From a virus: DNA of 41,292 nt. Numbering within the stretch: the stretch's first letter is position 1; every line of letters starts with the position of its first letter. This document shows, piece by piece, positions 14,394-20,949 of this stretch. A model generated the notes under the pieces. The model did not search any database, was not told the DNA's origin, and worked only from the letters and a program-made list of their open reading frames with translations. The DNA lies in IMG/VR virus record IMGVR_UViG_3300009163_000073, positions 1-41,292 of that record; one strand, 5' to 3'. The translations under genes were made by a program, and so were the position numbers.

Positions 14394-14397
14394 ATCC

Positions 14398-14505
14398 TTA
14401 GACCGCGTGTCGCAATCTCTGAAATTCGTAGTCGTCAGACTCCGTAATCCGCCCCAACTTGTAGAGCAGAATGTAGAGTTCTAATTCCTGTCTAGTAAGT
14501 TTCAT
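14398..14505 (-). CDS. Small protein from a probable leaderless mRNA (35 aa)
   Basis: Starts MKLTRQELELYILLYKLGRI; a charged helix, possibly a short DNA- or protein-binding peptide. The -10 box TATCAT ends 6 nt before the ATG (promoter 14512-14540, TTGACT-N17), so transcription should begin at or within a base of the start codon. GTTACC-N5-GTTATC lies upstream of -35. No terminator before tRNA-Tyr. Confidence 0.55.
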   Translation of the reverse strand: MKLTRQELELYILLYKLGRITESDDYEFQRLRHAV

Positions 14506-14511
14506 AGTTCT

Positions 14512-14540
14512 ATGATACACGATACCACCGACAAAGTCAA
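14512..14540 (-). promoter_or_regulatory. Promoter giving a leaderless mRNA
   Basis: TTGACT-N17-TATCAT, then 6 nt, then ATG. Confidence 0.7.
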
Positions 14541-14584
14541 GTTCATTTAGATAACATTTTGGTAACGCCCGCGGGAGATGTCAA

Positions 14585-14602
14585 AAACTGAAATTTTTTA
14601 TT
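14585..14602 (+). repeat. Dispersed repeat copy R14
   Basis: Full copy. On the minus strand it is followed by GTTACC-N5-GTTATC and the leaderless promoter. Confidence 0.85.
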
Positions 14603-14653
14603 TCCCTCCCAAAAAAAGAAACCCACCCCGTAGGGTGGGCTTCCTGTCAGGAC

Positions 14654-14710
14654 TTAGTCCTGAACGAAGTAAGCGAGTGTTTGAGCAATAAAAGTAAGTA
14701 CTGCGTACAT
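14654..14710 (-). CDS. Hydrophobic micropeptide (18 aa)
   Basis: MYAVLTFIAQTLAYFVQD. The call rests on a complete expression unit: promoter 14759-14787 (TTGCAT-N17-TACACT) overlapped by CTTGATTTATCAAG, a strong purine-rich ribosome site (AAAGGGGAAAGGGA) and a terminator at 14617-14645. The peptide could insert in membranes (toxin-like or a membrane-protein regulator). Function unknown. Confidence 0.5.
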   Translation of the reverse strand: MYAVLTFIAQTLAYFVQD

Positions 14711-14831
14711 TCCCTTTCCCCTTTCCCTTTTATCAAGTCCCCTTAACTTGATAAATCAAGTGTACCACACCTGACTGACAAATGCAAATCGGTGAACCCC
14801 CCTGCGTGTCGCAAGGGGGCTACCGCAACTC

Positions 14832-15101
14832 CTAGAACAGGTTCAGGTACTTATCTGTGCTGAACCAAACAGCACCTGATGAAAAGTTGCCTCTGGCGAA
14901 GTCAATCACCTGCTGGTGAATGTATTCCCGTGGCTCGGTATCGTGTACCTCTGGGTAAGTGCGCTCCACCACCGCAAAGGCTGACTCGACAGCCTTAGCA
15001 AGTTCCTCGTTAGACTTGACCAACTCGAAACGGATAGCACCCTTGAGTGCCTCGACAGCATTAGCAACTGCCTTGTTGCCTAATGGCGTGTACATAAACA
15101 T
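14832..15101 (-). CDS. Hypothetical protein
   Basis: 89 aa. Helical N-terminal half (NKAVANAVEALKGAIRFELVK) and an aromatic C-terminus (GAVWFSTDKYLNLF). No family recognised. GGGAGAACATT ribosome site, promoter 15145-15173 (TTGACA-N17-CATACT) preceded by GTTACC-N5-GTTATC, terminator 14793-14822. Confidence 0.65.
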   Translation of the reverse strand: MFMYTPLGNKAVANAVEALKGAIRFELVKSNEELAKAVESAFAVVERTYPEVHDTEPREYIHQQVIDFARGNFSSGAVWFSTDKYLNLF

Positions 15102-15221
15102 AATGTTCTCCCTTTGTAGTTACCACCAACTTGGTGATAATACTAGTATGACAGACAACACCGACAATGTCAAACCAAAAATGATAACAGTTTGGTAACG
15201 CCAAAATTTGGACTCGCTCAA

Positions 15222-15239
15222 AAACTGAAATTTTTTATT
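15222..15239 (+). repeat. Dispersed repeat copy R15
   Basis: Full copy, about 30 bp from the GTTACC/GTTATC box of the 15101 promoter. Confidence 0.85.
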
Positions 15240-15293
15240 TTGAGTTGGCAAAAGAAAAACCCCACCCTTTCGGGTGAGGCTTTCCTCTAGTTC

Positions 15294-15563
15294 TTAGAAG
15301 TGCGGGTCACGGTAGTCCTCCGCGTAACCTAGCACTACGCCCGCATACCAAGTCTTAGCGTTAGGCTGCCAGACAACCTCACCACGGCTATCTAGGTATG
15401 GGCGGAATGTTCTAACACCGCAAAGGATTTCCTTGACGAAACCTTCACGCTGTCCGCTCTTGTAGTAAGTGACATCTAGGACTTCCGTAGCGTAGCGGTC
15501 TGAACCAATGTAGTAAGTGGCTGGTGTGCCTACCTCTACATTCTCAACTAGTGCGTTTTTCAC
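15294..15563 (-). CDS. Hypothetical protein
   Basis: 89 aa, strand-rich (VGTPATYYIGSDRYATEVLDV, REGFVKEILCGVRTF), perhaps a small beta-barrel. Unknown role. Leader stem GGTTGC-GAGGG-GCAACC at 15583-15599, promoter 15610-15638 (TTGACA-N17-CATACT), terminator 15254-15284. Upstream is the complete motif array: tandem box, palindrome and repeat copy. Confidence 0.65.
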   Translation of the reverse strand: MKNALVENVEVGTPATYYIGSDRYATEVLDVTYYKSGQREGFVKEILCGVRTFRPYLDSRGEVVWQPNAKTWYAGVVLGYAEDYRDPHF

Positions 15564-15669
15564 CTTGTTCTCCTTTGTTATTGGTTGCCCCTCGCAACCT
15601 CGTAATACAAGTATGCCTTACTTTTATGTCAATGTCAAATCGTTTTAGGTAACAGTTTGATAACAGGAA

Positions 15670-15687
15670 TAGTTGAAATTTCAACTA
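15670..15687. repeat. 18-bp palindrome TAGTTGAAATTTCAACTA (minus-strand unit)
   Basis: Perfect copy between repeat R16 and the GTTATC-N5-GTTACC box of the 15563 gene, the same order as at 5046-5134 but on the other strand. Confidence 0.75.
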
Positions 15688-15704
15688 AATTTTTCTGCAG
15701 TCAA

Positions 15705-15722
15705 AAACTGAAATTTTTTATT
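15705..15722 (+). repeat. Dispersed repeat copy R16
   Basis: Full copy 18 bp from the palindrome at 15670-15687. Confidence 0.85.
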
Positions 15723-15771
15723 CTTTCTCCCAAAACAAAATCCACCTTTCGGTGGAAGTTGCTTTTCGCTT

Positions 15772-15957
15772 CTACTTCGTCTGGCAGTAGTAGCACTTTG
15801 GCTTCTTGTTGTACCGTGTGAGTTGCTTACCGCACTCGCAGAACCTTGCTGACACATCTGGGTGCTTACGGTACTCCACAGCGTTTGGCTTCGGTGGGTG
15901 AGCAACCTTTGTGTTGGCTGGTCTGCCCCAATACTTTCCGTCTAGGTAATCGTCCAT
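15772..15957 (-). CDS. Zinc-ribbon protein with basic C-terminus
   Basis: 61 aa from the ATG at 15957 (MDDYLDGKYWGRPANTKV); earlier in-frame codons lie in the promoter. C-terminal CECG...CYYC forms a zinc ribbon in a Lys/Arg-rich context, possibly nucleic-acid binding. Promoter 15992-16020 (TTGCAT-N17-TACACT) overlapped by the palindrome ACTTGATGTATCAAGT. Terminator 15733-15768. Confidence 0.65.
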   Translation of the reverse strand: MDDYLDGKYWGRPANTKVAHPPKPNAVEYRKHPDVSARFCECGKQLTRYNKKPKCYYCQTK

Positions 15958-16079
15958 TTCCCTTTTCCTTTTCCCTCGACTTGATACATCAAGTGTAGCA
16001 TACCCCACCGACAGATGCAACTCCGACACGCCACAAAAACAAAAACCCCCTTTCGGGGGCTTTTGCTTAGGGGAGGGAA

Positions 16080-16418
16080 TTAGACCAGAACGCCTACAAA
16101 CTCTTGTATGTAGTCAATCTGCTCTTTAGTAAGTCCGATAGTTTCGCCTTCTTCGTTATTGGTAGCGAGGAACACATCACCAACGATAATGTCCGTACCA
16201 ATTCCCCACTTGTCCCAGAACAAGGCGGTAGCAAGTCTGTTTGGCTCTAGACCAATCAACTTACCTTCTTCGTTTAGCCAGATGTCAATGTTGTGCTGAA
16301 CATTAGCACACTCAATGTAACCATCAACCGCGTCACGCAATAGTTGGTAAGAATTACCAACCTCAATTTCTTTCCACTCAATCAGACCATCTACGCTGAT
16401 TAGAAGACCCTTTTCCAT
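16080..16418 (-). CDS. DUF3846-like protein
   Basis: 112 aa from the ATG at 16418 (MEKGLLISVDGLIEWKEI). The pattern LLRDAVDGYIECA, WLNEEGKLIGLEPNRLATALF and IVGDVFLATN matches DUF3846 proteins as I recall them, a family seen in phages and plasmids with no assigned reaction. The 5' leader holds an (AAC)n run before AAAGGAG. Promoter 16464-16492 (TTGACA-N17-GATACT), terminator 16041-16068. Confidence 0.65.
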   Translation of the reverse strand: MEKGLLISVDGLIEWKEIEVGNSYQLLRDAVDGYIECANVQHNIDIWLNEEGKLIGLEPNRLATALFWDKWGIGTDIIVGDVFLATNNEEGETIGLTKEQIDYIQEFVGVLV

Positions 16419-16528
16419 CTTGCTCTCCTTTGTTGTTGTTGTTGTTGTTTCTTGCATACCTAAAGTATCCCACACTTCGGCTTGCTTGTCAAGTCCAAAA
16501 CAAAACTTTCTTGGCGGCGGGGATTGCC

Positions 16529-16546
16529 AATAAAAAATTTCAGTTT
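16529..16546 (-). repeat. Dispersed repeat copy R17
   Basis: Full reverse copy between the promoter of the 16418 gene and the terminator of the 17069 gene. Confidence 0.85.
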
Positions 16547-16607
16547 TTTCGCAGCCGAATTTCTGGGAAAGAAATAGCCCCCCTTGCGGGGGGCGACTTC
16601 CTAACCC

Positions 16608-17069
16608 TTAGCCAAATCGCTTGGCACACACCGGGCCAATCCCGCGCTCAAGCGAGTCAAGGTTCGTGAGCGGGATACCGCAGATAGCACACACGCCCGT
16701 GCGGATACCAAACTCGCTGGCTTGCTCAAGCGTAATCAAGTTCTCGATAGCAAGCCCGCGAACGTGGCTAGGGTCGTATGACCAACTTGAGCCGACCAAC
16801 TTGAGTGCGTAGATACGCCCCGCGCCCGACTTCTTGGCTTTGTAGACTTCACCCTGCGCGAAGTAGATACCCTCGACCAAGTCGCTGACAGGTGCGCCCG
16901 CGCGTGGTGCGCGTGGCAGGTACGGCAGGTTCTTGAGTTTGCCGATAAGTTCGCTGGCTTCAGCCTTCGTGAGCGTAGCGAATACAGGAAGTTCCGCGCT
17001 GATAACGCGGGTGGTAGCGAGCGACTCCAGAAACGAAATCTGGTTCGCGGTGGCGAGTGCGATACTCAT
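16608..17069 (-). CDS. DUF6011-like zinc protein
   Basis: 153 aa from the ATG at 17069 (MSIALATANQISFLESLA), after AAAGGGG. The C-terminus GVCAICGIPLTNLDSLERGIGPVC is the DUF6011 zinc-binding signature (C-x2-C...SxxxGIGPxC). The N-terminal QISFLESL...LTKAEASELIGKLK region is also typical of actinophage members and may be a helical binding domain. Composition is more GC-rich than its neighbours, suggesting a different origin. Promoter 17110-17138 (TTGTAT-N17-TATTAT), terminator 16564-16596. Confidence 0.7.
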   Translation of the reverse strand: MSIALATANQISFLESLATTRVISAELPVFATLTKAEASELIGKLKNLPYLPRAPRAGAPVSDLVEGIYFAQGEVYKAKKSGAGRIYALKLVGSSWSYDPSHVRGLAIENLITLEQASEFGIRTGVCAICGIPLTNLDSLERGIGPVCAKRFG

Positions 17070-17179
17070 AATAACCCCTTTGCTTGTCTGTGGAATCTCC
17101 ACTAAGTAAATAATAACACAAGGGACTGACAAATACAACTCGAACACAAAACTATTTTCCGCAACCCGCACCTTCGGAA

Positions 17180-17197
17180 AAACTGAAATTTTTTATT
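17180..17197 (+). repeat. Dispersed repeat copy R18
   Basis: Full copy between the 17069 promoter and the terminator of the 17447 gene. Confidence 0.85.
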
Positions 17198-17255
17198 TCG
17201 TACTCCCCGCAAAACAAAATAACCCCCGCCGAAGCGGGGGCTACTTTGCGAGTGA

Positions 17256-17447
17256 CTAACTCACTCCGACTACTTTGCTCTGCTTTGCGTATCGAACAAT
17301 CACGCTGTATCCCAGACGCTTTGCGTCAGACTTGTTGATGTATTGACCTGTGTAGGCACGGAAGTCAAGGTTGGCGTTCCAATCCTTCTTTACTTCCGCC
17401 TGTGACTTGTAGTCCCGACCGTAGGCTGGCATTACTTCGATAAACAT
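17256..17447 (-). CDS. Conserved phage hypothetical protein
   Basis: 63 aa from the ATG at 17447 (MFIEVMPAYGRDYKSQAEV). The sequence GRDYKSQ...DWNANLDF...GQYINKSDA...VIVRYAK is a pattern I recall from many siphophage proteins of unknown role. Leader stem CACCGC/GCGGTG at 17464-17480, promoter 17491-17519 (TTGACA-N17-AATAAT), terminator 17218-17246. Confidence 0.65.
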   Translation of the reverse strand: MFIEVMPAYGRDYKSQAEVKKDWNANLDFRAYTGQYINKSDAKRLGYSVIVRYAKQSKVVGVS

Positions 17448-17569
17448 TGTGTTCCCTTCCACTCACCGCCCCTTGCGGTGTAGTAATACTATTATTGCAT
17501 ACTTTCAGATTGGTGTCAAGTTCATTGGGAAAGAGAAGCCCCCGCGTGTTGCGGGGGACTTCCCGACTC

Positions 17570-17878
17570 TTAGATACTCGCTTTGAGTTCCAATACCTTA
17601 GCCCGAACATCTTGCCAGACTGTCGTAGTCCACGAGAACACTTGCTTGGTGTCGCCCTCGTGATTATCAACATACAACTCGACGGTGTAGATTACTTCAT
17701 CATCATCAAAGTGGTGAGCAGTAATCTGTGCGTCAGCGTTGTCCGCAATCTCAATGTAGATACAGTTCGACTTGAGTGGGTGAAGCACTACATTTGACTG
17801 AAGCACTTTCTGGATACTTGGGTGGCGTAGGCGACTGATTAGGCTCTGGGTCGCTTCGCTGTATGTTGCCATTTCCAT
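17570..17878 (-). CDS. Hypothetical protein
   Basis: 102 aa, strand-rich (NCIYIEIADNADAQITAHHF, VIYTVELYVDNHEG) with a helical end. An ATG 6 nt inside (MATYSEAT) is also possible. No family recognised. Promoter 17913-17941 (TTGGAA-N17-TACACT) overlapped by CTTGATTTATCAAG, terminator 17534-17566. Confidence 0.65.
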   Translation of the reverse strand: MEMATYSEATQSLISRLRHPSIQKVLQSNVVLHPLKSNCIYIEIADNADAQITAHHFDDDEVIYTVELYVDNHEGDTKQVFSWTTTVWQDVRAKVLELKASI

Positions 17879-17978
17879 TTCTTATTTCTCCCTTGTTAGG
17901 CTTGATAAATCAAGTGTATCATACTTGACTGACATTTCCAAATCCATTTCTCCCGTGTCGCATTTACATACTTACGAG

Positions 17979-17996
17979 AAAAAATTTCAGTTTCTT
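17979..17996 (-). repeat. Dispersed repeat copy R19
   Basis: AGAAAAAATTTCAGTTTC. Its core supplies the TGA stop codon of the 18136 gene. Confidence 0.7.
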
Positions 17997-18136
17997 GCTC
18001 GCACTTTCGCTTCGCACGGCTCGCATACCCACTCGTCGTGTGGGTGCAGGTCGTGAGAAATCATTGCGTCTAGGCAGTCGCAACAAGCAACCCATAACTT
18101 ACCATAGGCGACTGACACATAGGGTCTATCTTTCAT
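17987..18136 (-). CDS. Zinc-knuckle protein (49 aa)
   Basis: Starts MKDRPYVSVAYGKLWVACCD. CCDC and CEPC pairs plus several His suggest a zinc fold. The start overlaps the previous stop as TAATG. The reading ends at the TGA inside repeat R19; the exact end base may be off by one. Third gene of the 18547-17987 operon. Confidence 0.5.
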   Translation of the reverse strand: MKDRPYVSVAYGKLWVACCDCLDAMISHDLHPHDEWVCEPCEAKVRARN

Positions 18137-18399
18137 TACACCTCTCCTAACTTGTTTCCGTAAATCAACGAGTAAAACTCGTACTTTGGCTTTGGCTTCT
18201 CCTCAACGATTACGCACTCCGCACCGCAAGTGCAAGTTCCTGCACAAGCGACCTCATCTCGCACCTTGACCCAAATCGGGCAAGTGTCGTCGTGAGCGAA
18301 CGCTTCCTGCACCACTTCATCATCAGCACCGCAAGTGCAATCCTGACCTAGTGCTTCCTCTGCACCCCTTGCTAGGTATTCATCAAATCCCTGTAACAT
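18136..18399 (-). CDS. Cys-rich zinc protein
   Basis: 87 aa from the ATG at 18399 (MLQGFDEYLARGAEEALG); a GTG 9 nt earlier is the alternative. It has two CTCG blocks (DCTCGADDE, TCTCGAEC) and other Cys, probably two zinc sites, and a YEFYSLIYGNKLGEV end. Middle gene of a three-gene operon; the start follows AAAGGTG in the end of the previous gene. Confidence 0.6.
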   Translation of the reverse strand: MLQGFDEYLARGAEEALGQDCTCGADDEVVQEAFAHDDTCPIWVKVRDEVACAGTCTCGAECVIVEEKPKPKYEFYSLIYGNKLGEV

Positions 18400-18400
18400 T

Positions 18401-18547
18401 CTATTCACCTTTCCTAAGTAGTTCTAGTTCTTCCTTTAGTTCCTTTATTGACTTCCTGTTGTAAACTATTTCCTCAAGTACGGCAATCCGCTTTGATAGT
18501 TCTGCGTCACGCTTCTCAAGTTCTGCGGTAGTGTCTAGTGTTGTCAT
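18401..18547 (-). CDS. Coiled-coil microprotein (48 aa)
   Basis: Starts MTTLDTTAELEKRDAELSKR and is a continuous charged helix with Leu/Ile heptads; probably dimerises. First gene of the operon; promoter 18578-18606 has TACAAT with TTGTCAG in the spacer but no good -35, and GATACAATGTATC forms a palindrome over the -10. GGGAGAAT ribosome site. Confidence 0.55.
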   Translation of the reverse strand: MTTLDTTAELEKRDAELSKRIAVLEEIVYNRKSIKELKEELELLRKGE

Positions 18548-18641
18548 TTCATTCTCCCTTGTTTGTGTTGTTGATACATTGTATCAGGTAGGTCTGACAA
18601 TTTATGAGTGAGCAGTTTATCCACTTGCTCAGGTGCTGAAA

Positions 18642-18710
18642 TTACTTGCCCCTGCAACAAGTGTTTATGCAGATTGTTTGCTTGTCATCTGCGTAAGCGT
18701 GTGTACCCAC
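18642..18710 (-). CDS. Cys-rich micropeptide (22 aa, GTG start)
   Basis: Starts (M)GTHAYADDKQTICINTCC; three Cys near the end could bind metal. Supported by a full unit: promoter 18742-18770 (TTGCAT-N17-TACACT) overlapped by CTTATTACATAAG, upstream GTTATC-N5-GTTATC box, GAAAGGGGAC ribosome site, and a TGAGCA/TGCTCA hairpin downstream. Coding status uncertain. Confidence 0.4.
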   Translation of the reverse strand: MGTHAYADDKQTICINTCCRGK

Positions 18711-18817
18711 TTTGTCCCCTTTCGTAGTTGCTTATGTAATAAGTGTACCGCACATTACTGACAAATGCAACTTCATTTCGATAACAGTTTGATAACGCCA
18801 AAAATCCAAAACTGCAA

Positions 18818-18837
18818 ATAACTGAAATTTTTTATTT
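18818..18837 (+). repeat. Dispersed repeat copy R20
   Basis: AATAACTGAAATTTTTTATT, followed on the minus strand by the GTTATC-N5-GTTATC box. Confidence 0.8.
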
Positions 18838-18880
18838 CGACCCGCAAGAAAAAATCCCCCGCAGGGGACTTTCTCAATTC

Positions 18881-19093
18881 CTAACTTCCTTGCTCGAAGA
18901 TGTATCTCCGTGCTTCCCACAAGTGCCTGAACATTGTGTAGAAGTCGCTACAACTTCCGTCGTAGTTAGCGTCGCCTAACGCCCACCACTCGCCATCAAC
19001 ATACTCCATCTTGTTCACTACGAACTTCTGGTCTAGTGACTCGTAGTCCATAATGCGACCCTTGCGAAGTCTGGACTCATTTACTCTTAGCAT
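18881..19093 (-). CDS. Hypothetical protein
   Basis: 70 aa. A start at 19093 (MLRVNESRLRKGRIMDYES) is supported by GGGAGTAACA; an internal ATG (MDYESLDQ) is the alternative. Aromatic-rich (EYVDGEWWALGDANYDG, FRHLWEARRYIF). Unknown role. Promoter 19138-19166 (TTGACA-N17-TAGAAT), terminator 18850-18876. Confidence 0.6.
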   Translation of the reverse strand: MLRVNESRLRKGRIMDYESLDQKFVVNKMEYVDGEWWALGDANYDGSCSDFYTMFRHLWEARRYIFEQGS

Positions 19094-19151
19094 TGTTACT
19101 CCCTTCCACTTGCTGTACCGCCCCTTGCGATAACTCTATTCTATCATACCT

Positions 19152-19436
19152 CTATGAACTTGTCAAGTCGAATTGTTCTATGGCAAGTGTGAAAGCATTT
19201 GTCAGGTTCTCTGTGTTTAGAGATAACCCTGTGGCTATGACTGTCTTTGCGTTATCCTCGTCCAATACATACGCTTCGTAGGTCTTTGTCCTATCTATCT
19301 GTGCGTAGTAGAAAGCGTGTTCGTCTGTGATGTCCGCATACAAAGCACGACCACTTTCTATCTCAACGATAGTGAAAGTCCTGCCCTTGATGTTTTGCAT
19401 TGCCCACCTAGTGTCGGCTAGTTCTGTGTTTAGCAT
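19152..19436 (-). CDS. Hypothetical protein
   Basis: 94 aa, mixed alpha/beta (KGRTFTIVEIESGRALYADI; YEAYVLDEDNAKTVIATGL). Function unknown. Its 3' end runs into the promoter of the next gene (19138-19166), with no room for a terminator. Promoter 19477-19505 (TTGACA-N17-TACAAT); TGGCA/TGCCA stem in the leader. Confidence 0.6.
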   Translation of the reverse strand: MLNTELADTRWAMQNIKGRTFTIVEIESGRALYADITDEHAFYYAQIDRTKTYEAYVLDEDNAKTVIATGLSLNTENLTNAFTLAIEQFDLTSS

Positions 19437-19484
19437 TTTATTTCTCCCTTTTGTTTGGCATTGTTGCCATACTTCTATTGTATC

Positions 19485-19847
19485 TTATTCTTGCTCATCT
19501 GTCAAATCGTGAGAATGGTCGTGGTCGTGTTCCTCGACTTTCTCCAAATAAACTTCAGTTCCTTGTCCGTAGAACTGGTAGCCCTGCGGAAGTTTGTCCG
19601 CAAGGTATTGACCTGCAATCATTGCTACATAGCGTAAATCGTGTTGCATTGACTCGTCAGGGTGTCCCTCAAGGAATACAGGTTCGTCCGCTCTCCACAC
19701 TTCCAACTCAATGTCAAAGCCGTGTTCTATCGCAAGGTTCACGATAGCAACATCAAGTCGCATTTCACTTGTTTCCTTGATTACGGTATCTGCGAGCCAA
19801 GACTCGACCAACTCCGTAGAAAAAATTTCAGTTATTTCCTCGCTCAT
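19485..19847 (-). CDS. Hypothetical protein with His/Asp-rich tail
   Basis: 120 aa. Helical first half, then QGYQFYGQGTEVYLEKVEE and a tail HDHDHSHDLTDEQE that could bind divalent metals. Its N-terminus EITEIFST is encoded by a dispersed-repeat sequence (19819-19835). Last gene of a four-gene cassette in which every start overlaps the previous stop as TAATG. Confidence 0.6.
   Translation of the reverse strand: MSEEITEIFSTELVESWLADTVIKETSEMRLDVAIVNLAIEHGFDIELEVWRADEPVFLEGHPDESMQHDLRYVAMIAGQYLADKLPQGYQFYGQGTEVYLEKVEEHDHDHSHDLTDEQE
19819..19835 (-). repeat. Dispersed repeat-like copy R21 inside a gene
   Basis: GAAAAAATTTCAGTTAT within the first codons of the 19847 gene. Confidence 0.6.
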
Positions 19848-19927
19848 TATTTTTCCTTTCTGTCGTTTAGTAATTCCAAAATCTGTGCAAGTATTACCTT
19901 GTCGTGGTCATTTATCACTTCGTTCAT
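19847..19927 (-). CDS. Coupled micropeptide (26 aa)
   Basis: MNEVINDHDKVILAQILELL followed by NDRKEK: a single amphipathic helix. It starts in a TAATG overlap and ends in another, so it is translated only by coupling. Function unknown. Confidence 0.5.
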   Translation of the reverse strand: MNEVINDHDKVILAQILELLNDRKEK

Positions 19928-20103
19928 TATGCCACTACCAATCCGAACTCGGCACGAACTGCTTGTACCGACTCGCTAAGAGCGTCTATGAAAGACTCTC
20001 GCTGGTTGTAAGGCAACTGTTCTAAGTCAGTCTGGGTTACTTCTACTTTCCACGCCAACTGTGAGCGATAAGTGTTACCGCACTCGGCACATTTTTCTAC
20101 CAT
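19927..20103 (-). CDS. Zinc-knuckle protein (58 aa)
   Basis: Starts MVEKCAECGNTYRSQLAWKV: a CAEC pair near the N-terminus, then a helical body ending EFGLVVA. Only one Cys pair, so it may form zinc sites by dimerising. Start and stop both overlap neighbours as TAATG; GGAGGTGGC ribosome site in the end of the preceding gene. Confidence 0.55.
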   Translation of the reverse strand: MVEKCAECGNTYRSQLAWKVEVTQTDLEQLPYNQRESFIDALSESVQAVRAEFGLVVA

Positions 20104-20282
20104 TATGCCACCTCCACAAGTACATCTTGATAATACAAGGTAGTTGGGTCAATCTTGTACGCGTCAATGAGTGCTTGCTTACTCAACTCGATAACCTCTG
20201 ACTCCTCGGCAGGTTCATCTGTTGCTACCCAAGTCTGAATGTTCATTGACTCTAGTATCCAAGTGATGTTGTAATGATACAT
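20103..20282 (-). CDS. Hypothetical protein (59 aa)
   Basis: Starts MYHYNITWILESMNIQTWVA and is acidic in the middle. First gene of the coupled cassette. Promoter 20330-20358 (TTGACA-N17-TACAAT), leader stem GTATCGC/GCGATAC at 20307-20325, AAAAAGGAGAAAT ribosome site. Function unknown. Confidence 0.55.
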   Translation of the reverse strand: MYHYNITWILESMNIQTWVATDEPAEESEVIELSKQALIDAYKIDPTTLYYQDVLVEVA

Positions 20283-20360
20283 TTTATTTCTCCTTTTTGT
20301 TTTCAGGTATCGCCCCTTGCGATACTACTATTGTACGGCATACTTGACCTTGTGTCAAGT

Positions 20361-20513
20361 TTATGCGAACTCCCTTATGGCGTTTCGCTTTTGTGCTGAC
20401 CTGTCACGATTACGGCGTGTACGCCTGTCCGCAAAGATGTGAGCCTTTTGGTTCACAACATAATTGCCACGACCTACCACTAGGCTGTCTAGTGGGTTCT
20501 TGTTCTTAGCCAT
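20361..20513 (-). CDS. Small basic protein (50 aa)
   Basis: Starts MAKNKNPLDSLVVGRGNYVV and is Arg/Lys rich in the second half (ADRRTRRNRDRSAQKRNA), possibly nucleic-acid binding. ATG at 20513 chosen for GGGAGATAG. Promoter 20543-20571 (TTGCAC-N17-TACAAT). Its end abuts the promoter of the next unit. Confidence 0.6.
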   Translation of the reverse strand: MAKNKNPLDSLVVGRGNYVVNQKAHIFADRRTRRNRDRSAQKRNAIREFA

Positions 20514-20572
20514 TTCTATCTCCCTTTGTTGTTGGTAGTACCATTGTACCACACCCTACTGACAAGTGCAAG

Positions 20573-20764
20573 TTATGAGAGCCAGAAAGACTCCCACCTT
20601 GCTTCCTCGCAATCCTTGCAAGCGAACTTGATAGGTGCGTATCCGTAGAAATCAAGCACTACTGTCGCTAATGGATACGACTCCGTAACCTCGTCAAAGT
20701 TCTGGTCGTAGTCCTCACAGTCCTCACAAACCTGACCTCTAGGTACTTCGATTACTTTAGCCAT
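20573..20764 (-). CDS. Zinc-finger-like protein, paralogue of 4343-4528
   Basis: 63 aa with CEDC near residue 13 and CKDC near residue 49. It shares MAK, CEDCExY, SYPLAT and FYGYAP with the plus-strand gene at 4343-4528. The copies lie on opposite strands 16 kb apart, so the duplication is not recent tandem. Promoter 20801-20829 (TTGACA-N17-CATACT). Confidence 0.75.
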   Translation of the reverse strand: MAKVIEVPRGQVCEDCEDYDQNFDEVTESYPLATVVLDFYGYAPIKFACKDCEEARWESFWLS

Positions 20765-20865
20765 TTCATTCTCCCTTGTTAGTGTTTGGCTTATGTAGTA
20801 AGTATGACAGAAAGGTCTGACATTGTCAAGCCCAAATCAAAAAAAGTTTTTTCGTGTCCCGTGCA

Positions 20866-20883
20866 AATAAAAAATTTCAGTTT
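20866..20883 (-). repeat. Dispersed repeat copy R22
   Basis: Full reverse copy between the 20764 promoter and the next terminator. Confidence 0.85.
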
Positions 20884-20949
20884 TCCGGGAAACAAAAAAT
20901 CTCGCAGACTACCTCACGAGAGTCCCCTCAACGATAAGAAACTTTTTGC

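Noticed and set aside
19848-20103. Plus-strand frames of about 100 aa at 19662-20025
   Set aside because: They are shadows of the TAATG-linked minus-strand cassette.
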